From: Corynebacterium freiburgense
GTDB lineage: Bacteria; Actinomycetota; Actinomycetes; Mycobacteriales; Mycobacteriaceae
Direction: 5' to 3'
NCBI RefSeq assembly: GCF_030408815.1
Contig: NZ_CP047355.1
Coordinates: 372,001-436,000, forward strand
DNA length: 64,000 nucleotides
Shown here: positions 61,801 to 64,000 of the stretch, piece after piece
How positions within the stretch are numbered: the first letter of the stretch is position 1
How the letters are laid out: each line of letters opens with the position of its first letter
The notes under the pieces: model-generated
What the model saw: only the letters and a program-made list of their open reading frames with translations
What the model was told of the DNA's origin: nothing
Database searches by the model: none
Position numbers and translations under genes: made by a program

Positions 61801-62737
61801 CATTCAGGTTGCCAAGGTGCTTTCAGGCGCTGCACAGGACTTTGAAGCACTAAAGAAGCATGAGTTTGAAGCTTCCTACAAGTGCGTGAAGGGCGACAAA
61901 GTACACGAAGGCACTATTAAGCTCAAGGCAGGTGAGACCACCAAGATTGAGGGCGTACTCGCTAATTCCACATGTACTTTGGTTGAGAATCTTAAAAAGA
62001 CCAATGTCGAGGGAGTTCAATTTATCCCTGAGCTTTCCACTGTTGAAGTAGAGGCGCCAAAAATCACGGTTAACGGTGGAACTTCGGACGTTCAAATTCG
62101 GAACGTGTATTCGGAGCTTGGCAAGTTTAAGGTCACCAAGACTCTTGCGGGGCTGACAGGTGAATTGGCTGGTAAGGACCGCGACTTTGAGATCGAAGCA
62201 CTGTGGACACTTAATGGGAAAGAAGAATCAAAGATCTTCACCATTAAGGCAAACCAGGTTGTAGAAGATTTCCCGGCATTGCCGATCGGTACCAAGGTAC
62301 GCCTCCAAGAGACTCGCCCTCGTGATAATGCAATTGCCCACTGGGTTACCCCAGGCTATCGCTCCGAGACTCCAGGTGCAGTTGAAGACTATCGCGATGG
62401 CACCGCGGTGCTCACTATTCAGCCGAATACGTTCGCGAATCCCGAACTGGTTACTATTACGAACACTGCAAACCCGCCATGGTGGTGGCTCTTAGTGCCA
62501 CTCGTCCCACTTGCTTCAGGTAACGCTGGTTCTTCCGGCACCCCAACCCCGCCGGCCCAAGGTAATGCTGCGGCGCCGAGTGCTCAGGGCGTCGAAAAGC
62601 AACAGCAGCCAGCACAAGCTGCGAGCCAACGCCTCCTTGCGCAAACCGGTGCATCGGTGCTCGGTATTGTTGCGGTTGCTGGAATTGCAGTAGCTGCGGG
62701 TGTATTCCTGGTGCGCAGGAGCCGTAAAAACTCCTAA
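58892..62737 (+). CDS. Large wall-anchored adhesin with seven repeat domains and LAQTG sorting signal
   Basis: The TTG at 58892 is chosen because a strong ribosome-binding site precedes it and it starts a normal signal peptide; a GTG at 58835 would add 19 residues. The 1281-residue product has a signal peptide to about residue 41, an acidic Glu/Ser-rich linker, an N-terminal globular region (about 105-420) resembling collagen- or fibrinogen-binding Ig-like adhesin folds, then seven repeats of about 105 residues (starts near 425, 547, 653, 757, 863, 968, 1076). The repeats share a basic strand such as GKFKVTKT and a CxITEDR-like strand, as in DUF5979. The tail has LAQTG (1249-1253), a hydrophobic helix and RRSRKNS, so sortase should anchor it to the wall. 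The LAxTG form differs from the classical LPxTG. Confidence 0.88.
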   Translation: MRKHPRAGLSSGWVWLLRYVIAFAAAILLLVGLTPAPAAAQDEGVENAADTTQDVGAESGADSESAGDTESAGSPGEAGGENQSPPSEGSESMPITGQDQNVPLVPAAAGMPIQIDKIHVHSKQYPDAMIIRWERVLVNIDWSVPDGNIRPGKEGKTFTIGLPPELRFFEDEDFILEDDAKNKGGDCHVSFNERKLTCTLDDGFEEKFEVSGTIKIEAQAQTATESKILKFNFEGVGEIDATVPDKGTHGIYPEVRHAPDRVEKWGWYVHTAEPTRAQWLIHIGGSIVKDAGDSPIVIRDSLKGHPHSYVENSFRAKIFEVEESDNGRGGKARVRTTRDEDAPLLELEKEIKDKSVTITLKAPQGGWDGSKHYIVFYDTDADKLAPLDARTENHAYVDVKGTISEDDTYVSRNSHGSGTVRGVDRASVQVEKKLTDNSAPVPADTKFTVKAEYELKGQKVSEDLVLEANGAPVAGQNHLPRGTKVKLSEVNLPDVPGVKFGDPVFAPKTPGDPNVEILAGGKEAIATTIENSNIELVLTNSASVSDGEFGVAKTSNHADANRKFRFNYTCTVGDAQKTGVIENVAGDGKVVMAGERFPVGTKCVITEDRDAANDVRQNLVIEPNDEKNGEQEITVGETNKNIAKFRNMYSHKTSTFSLRKVIHDPIVQELAKDKIFTFNYTCGNVRGVLHVRSDGVAVEPGKAFPIGTECTITEDRASAQIKDYDLTTANLEQRFRIPEQEQDAFEVAFENTYAQKTGKFKVTKTVKHDGVPAAEQKTFDFRYECKHPTLPVISGEITGVKAGQSKEAAESIPVGYSCRVVEEFGDIEVPHTSMAKDLGSAAVIQQNSVAEVIVSNLYTKKLADFTLTKNVTDPDGVAAGKEFWFDYVCTPPAGREGEQPITGTIGPVSAGQKVTSEKIPAGYRCKITERDASVPDADLSTSGLNCGVELKPEQENSVHVENKYAGWKGTIQVAKVLSGAAQDFEALKKHEFEASYKCVKGDKVHEGTIKLKAGETTKIEGVLANSTCTLVENLKKTNVEGVQFIPELSTVEVEAPKITVNGGTSDVQIRNVYSELGKFKVTKTLAGLTGELAGKDRDFEIEALWTLNGKEESKIFTIKANQVVEDFPALPIGTKVRLQETRPRDNAIAHWVTPGYRSETPGAVEDYRDGTAVLTIQPNTFANPELVTITNTANPPWWWLLVPLVPLASGNAGSSGTPTPPAQGNAAAPSAQGVEKQQQPAQAASQRLLAQTGASVLGIVAVAGIAVAAGVFLVRRSRKNS

Positions 62738-62751
62738 ACCCACCTCATAGT

Positions 62752-62786
62752 AAAGGTCGAGTGTTAAAAAGGCGCTCGACCTTTTT
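62752..62786 (+). terminator. Intrinsic terminator after the adhesin gene
   Basis: AAAGGTCGAG (62752-62761) pairs with CTCGACCTTT (62775-62784), followed by TT in a run of five T. Confidence 0.88.
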
Positions 62787-62860
62787 CTTAGGAAAAATTC
62801 AGTACTCACACTTGGGGGATATGTCCAGAAAGATACGCTCAGAGGTGCATAATAGACCCC

Positions 62861-64000
62861 ATGAGTCGACTTTTTGGAACTGATGGTGTGCGTGGTCTGG
62901 CAAATCAGCGGCTGACTGCCTCATTGGCCCTGCGTTTAGGTGCTGCGGCGGCACATGTGCTGACAAGCGAAAATCGAACCTCCAAGCGGCGCCCTGTGGC
63001 TATCGTTGGGCGGGACCCACGCGTATCCGGGGAAATGCTTGCAGCCGCACTTGCTGCAGGCATGGCTAGCCAAGGTGTCGACGTCCTGCGCGTAGGCGTT
63101 CTCCCAACCCCCGCTGTGGCCTTCCTAACAGATGACTATGGTGCAGATATGGGTGTTATGATCTCTGCCAGCCACAACCCCATGCCAGATAATGGCATTA
63201 AATTCTTTGCAGCTGGTGGACATAAACTTGCCGATGAAGTTGAAGACGAAATCGAAGCAGCCATGGATAAACTCCCCGAAGAAGGCCCCACGGGGCATGG
63301 AATCGGACGTGTTATCGAGGAATCAACAGACGCAATGGAGCGCTACCTCCAGCACCTTTCCCAATCTATCCCTCACAAACTCCAAGGCATCAAAGTAGTA
63401 GTCGACTGTGCAAACGGCGCAGCTTCTGAAGTTGCCCCCCTCGCATACGGCACCGCAGGGGCCGAAGTAATAGCAATCCATAACACCCCAAACGCCTACA
63501 ATATTAACGATAACTGCGGCTCCACCCATATCGAACAAATCCAAAAAGCAGTTATCGAACACGGAGCTGATCTCGGTCTAGCCCATGATGGCGATGCCGA
63601 CCGCTGCCTCGCCGTAGATGCCGAAGGCACCGTCGTAGATGGCGACCAAATCATGTCTATCCTGGCGCTCGCCATGAAAGAAAACGGCGAACTGCGCAAA
63701 AATACGCTCGTAGCTACCGTTATGTCCAACCTTGGACTCAAACTCGCCATGGAAGCAGCTGGAATCACGCTTCGCACCACCGCCGTAGGCGACCGCTATG
63801 TCCTCGCAGACCTCAATGCTGGCGGCTTTAGCTTAGGGGGTGAACAATCCGGACACATCGTTATGCCTGATTATGGCACCACTGGCGACGGTGTTCTGAC
63901 CGGTCTAGCACTCATGGCCCGCATGGCAGAAACCAAACGCACCCTAAAAGACCTTGCCACCGCAATGACGGTACTCCCACAAGTATTAATCAATGTGCCA
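62861..64000 (+). CDS. glmM: Phosphoglucosamine mutase (3' end cut by window)
   Basis: ATG at 62861 begins [16 protein letters not shown], the GlmM N-terminus; 380 codons are present and the frame runs off the right edge. Active-site serine loop ISASHNP (Ser104), metal-binding loop HDGDADR near residue 243 and sugar-binding GGEQSGH near residue 325 are all intact. GlmM interconverts glucosamine-6-phosphate and glucosamine-1-phosphate, on the path to UDP-GlcNAc for peptidoglycan. In Mycobacterium it directly follows rpsI; here roughly 12.8 kb intervene. Confidence 0.97.
   Translation, partial: MSRLFGTDGVRGLANQRLTASLALRLGAAAAHVLTSENRTSKRRPVAIVGRDPRVSGEMLAAALAAGMASQGVDVLRVGVLPTPAVAFLTDDYGADMGVMISASHNPMPDNGIKFFAAGGHKLADEVEDEIEAAMDKLPEEGPTGHGIGRVIEESTDAMERYLQHLSQSIPHKLQGIKVVVDCANGAASEVAPLAYGTAGAEVIAIHNTPNAYNINDNCGSTHIEQIQKAVIEHGADLGLAHDGDADRCLAVDAEGTVVDGDQIMSILALAMKENGELRKNTLVATVMSNLGLKLAMEAAGITLRTTAVGDRYVLADLNAGGFSLGGEQSGHIVMPDYGTTGDGVLTGLALMARMAETKRTLKDLATAMTVLPQVLINVP

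Overview
The window looks like a chromosomal segment of a Corynebacterium or a close mycolate-containing relative. The evidence is the ribosomal protein sequences, the frequent GTG/TTG starts, a corynebacterial-style split of the S10-spc ribosomal cluster, and an ESX-4 type VII secretion locus in the gene order known from Mycobacterium (rplQ, truA, eccB, mycP, eccD, eccC, esxU, esxT, rplM, rpsI, glmM). Species cannot be fixed from the sequence alone.

Layout. 1-5.9 kb: a two-gene ABC exporter (left end cut), an SDR oxidoreductase, an EamA transporter and an intergenic repeat block. 5.9-14.5 kb: an accessory zone with a secreted NlpC/P60-like protein, a nicotinamide riboside salvage pair (pnuC-nadR) behind a palindromic operator, a von Willebrand A surface protein, a decayed second pnuC that kept the operator, an HTH plus zinc-ribbon two-gene module, a dead transposase and an RCC1-repeat protein. 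14.5-34.2 kb: ribosomal clusters (rplN-rplX-rplE; rpsH-rplF-rplR-rpsE-rpmD-rplO; secY-adk, map; infA; rpsM-rpsK-rpsD-rpoA-rplQ), split by a GyrI-like protein, a DCC thiol oxidoreductase, a sugar ABC importer, an ascorbate-type PTS and an L,D-transpeptidase. 34.3-49 kb: truA, a large membrane protein, two micro-ORFs and the ESX-4 locus. 49-50 kb: rplM-rpsI. 51.4-62.7 kb: an insertion before glmM that carries a minimal Pel-like exopolysaccharide module (PelG-like flippase, PelF-like glycosyltransferase, GH114/GHL15-like hydrolase), an OafA-type acyltransferase with an SGNH domain, and a 1281-residue wall-anchored adhesin with an LAQTG sorting signal. glmM runs off the right edge.

The cell-surface theme is strong: ESX-4 secretion, L,D-transpeptidase, VWA protein, Pel-like polysaccharide, acyltransferase, LAXTG adhesin and GlmM (amino-sugar precursor supply). 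The best candidates for an undescribed system are the Pel-like module in the rpsI-glmM interval and the HTH/zinc-ribbon pair. Two unrelated dispersed intergenic palindromic repeat families and an over-abundant decamer (GGCGTCGATA) are further structure that gene annotation does not explain.
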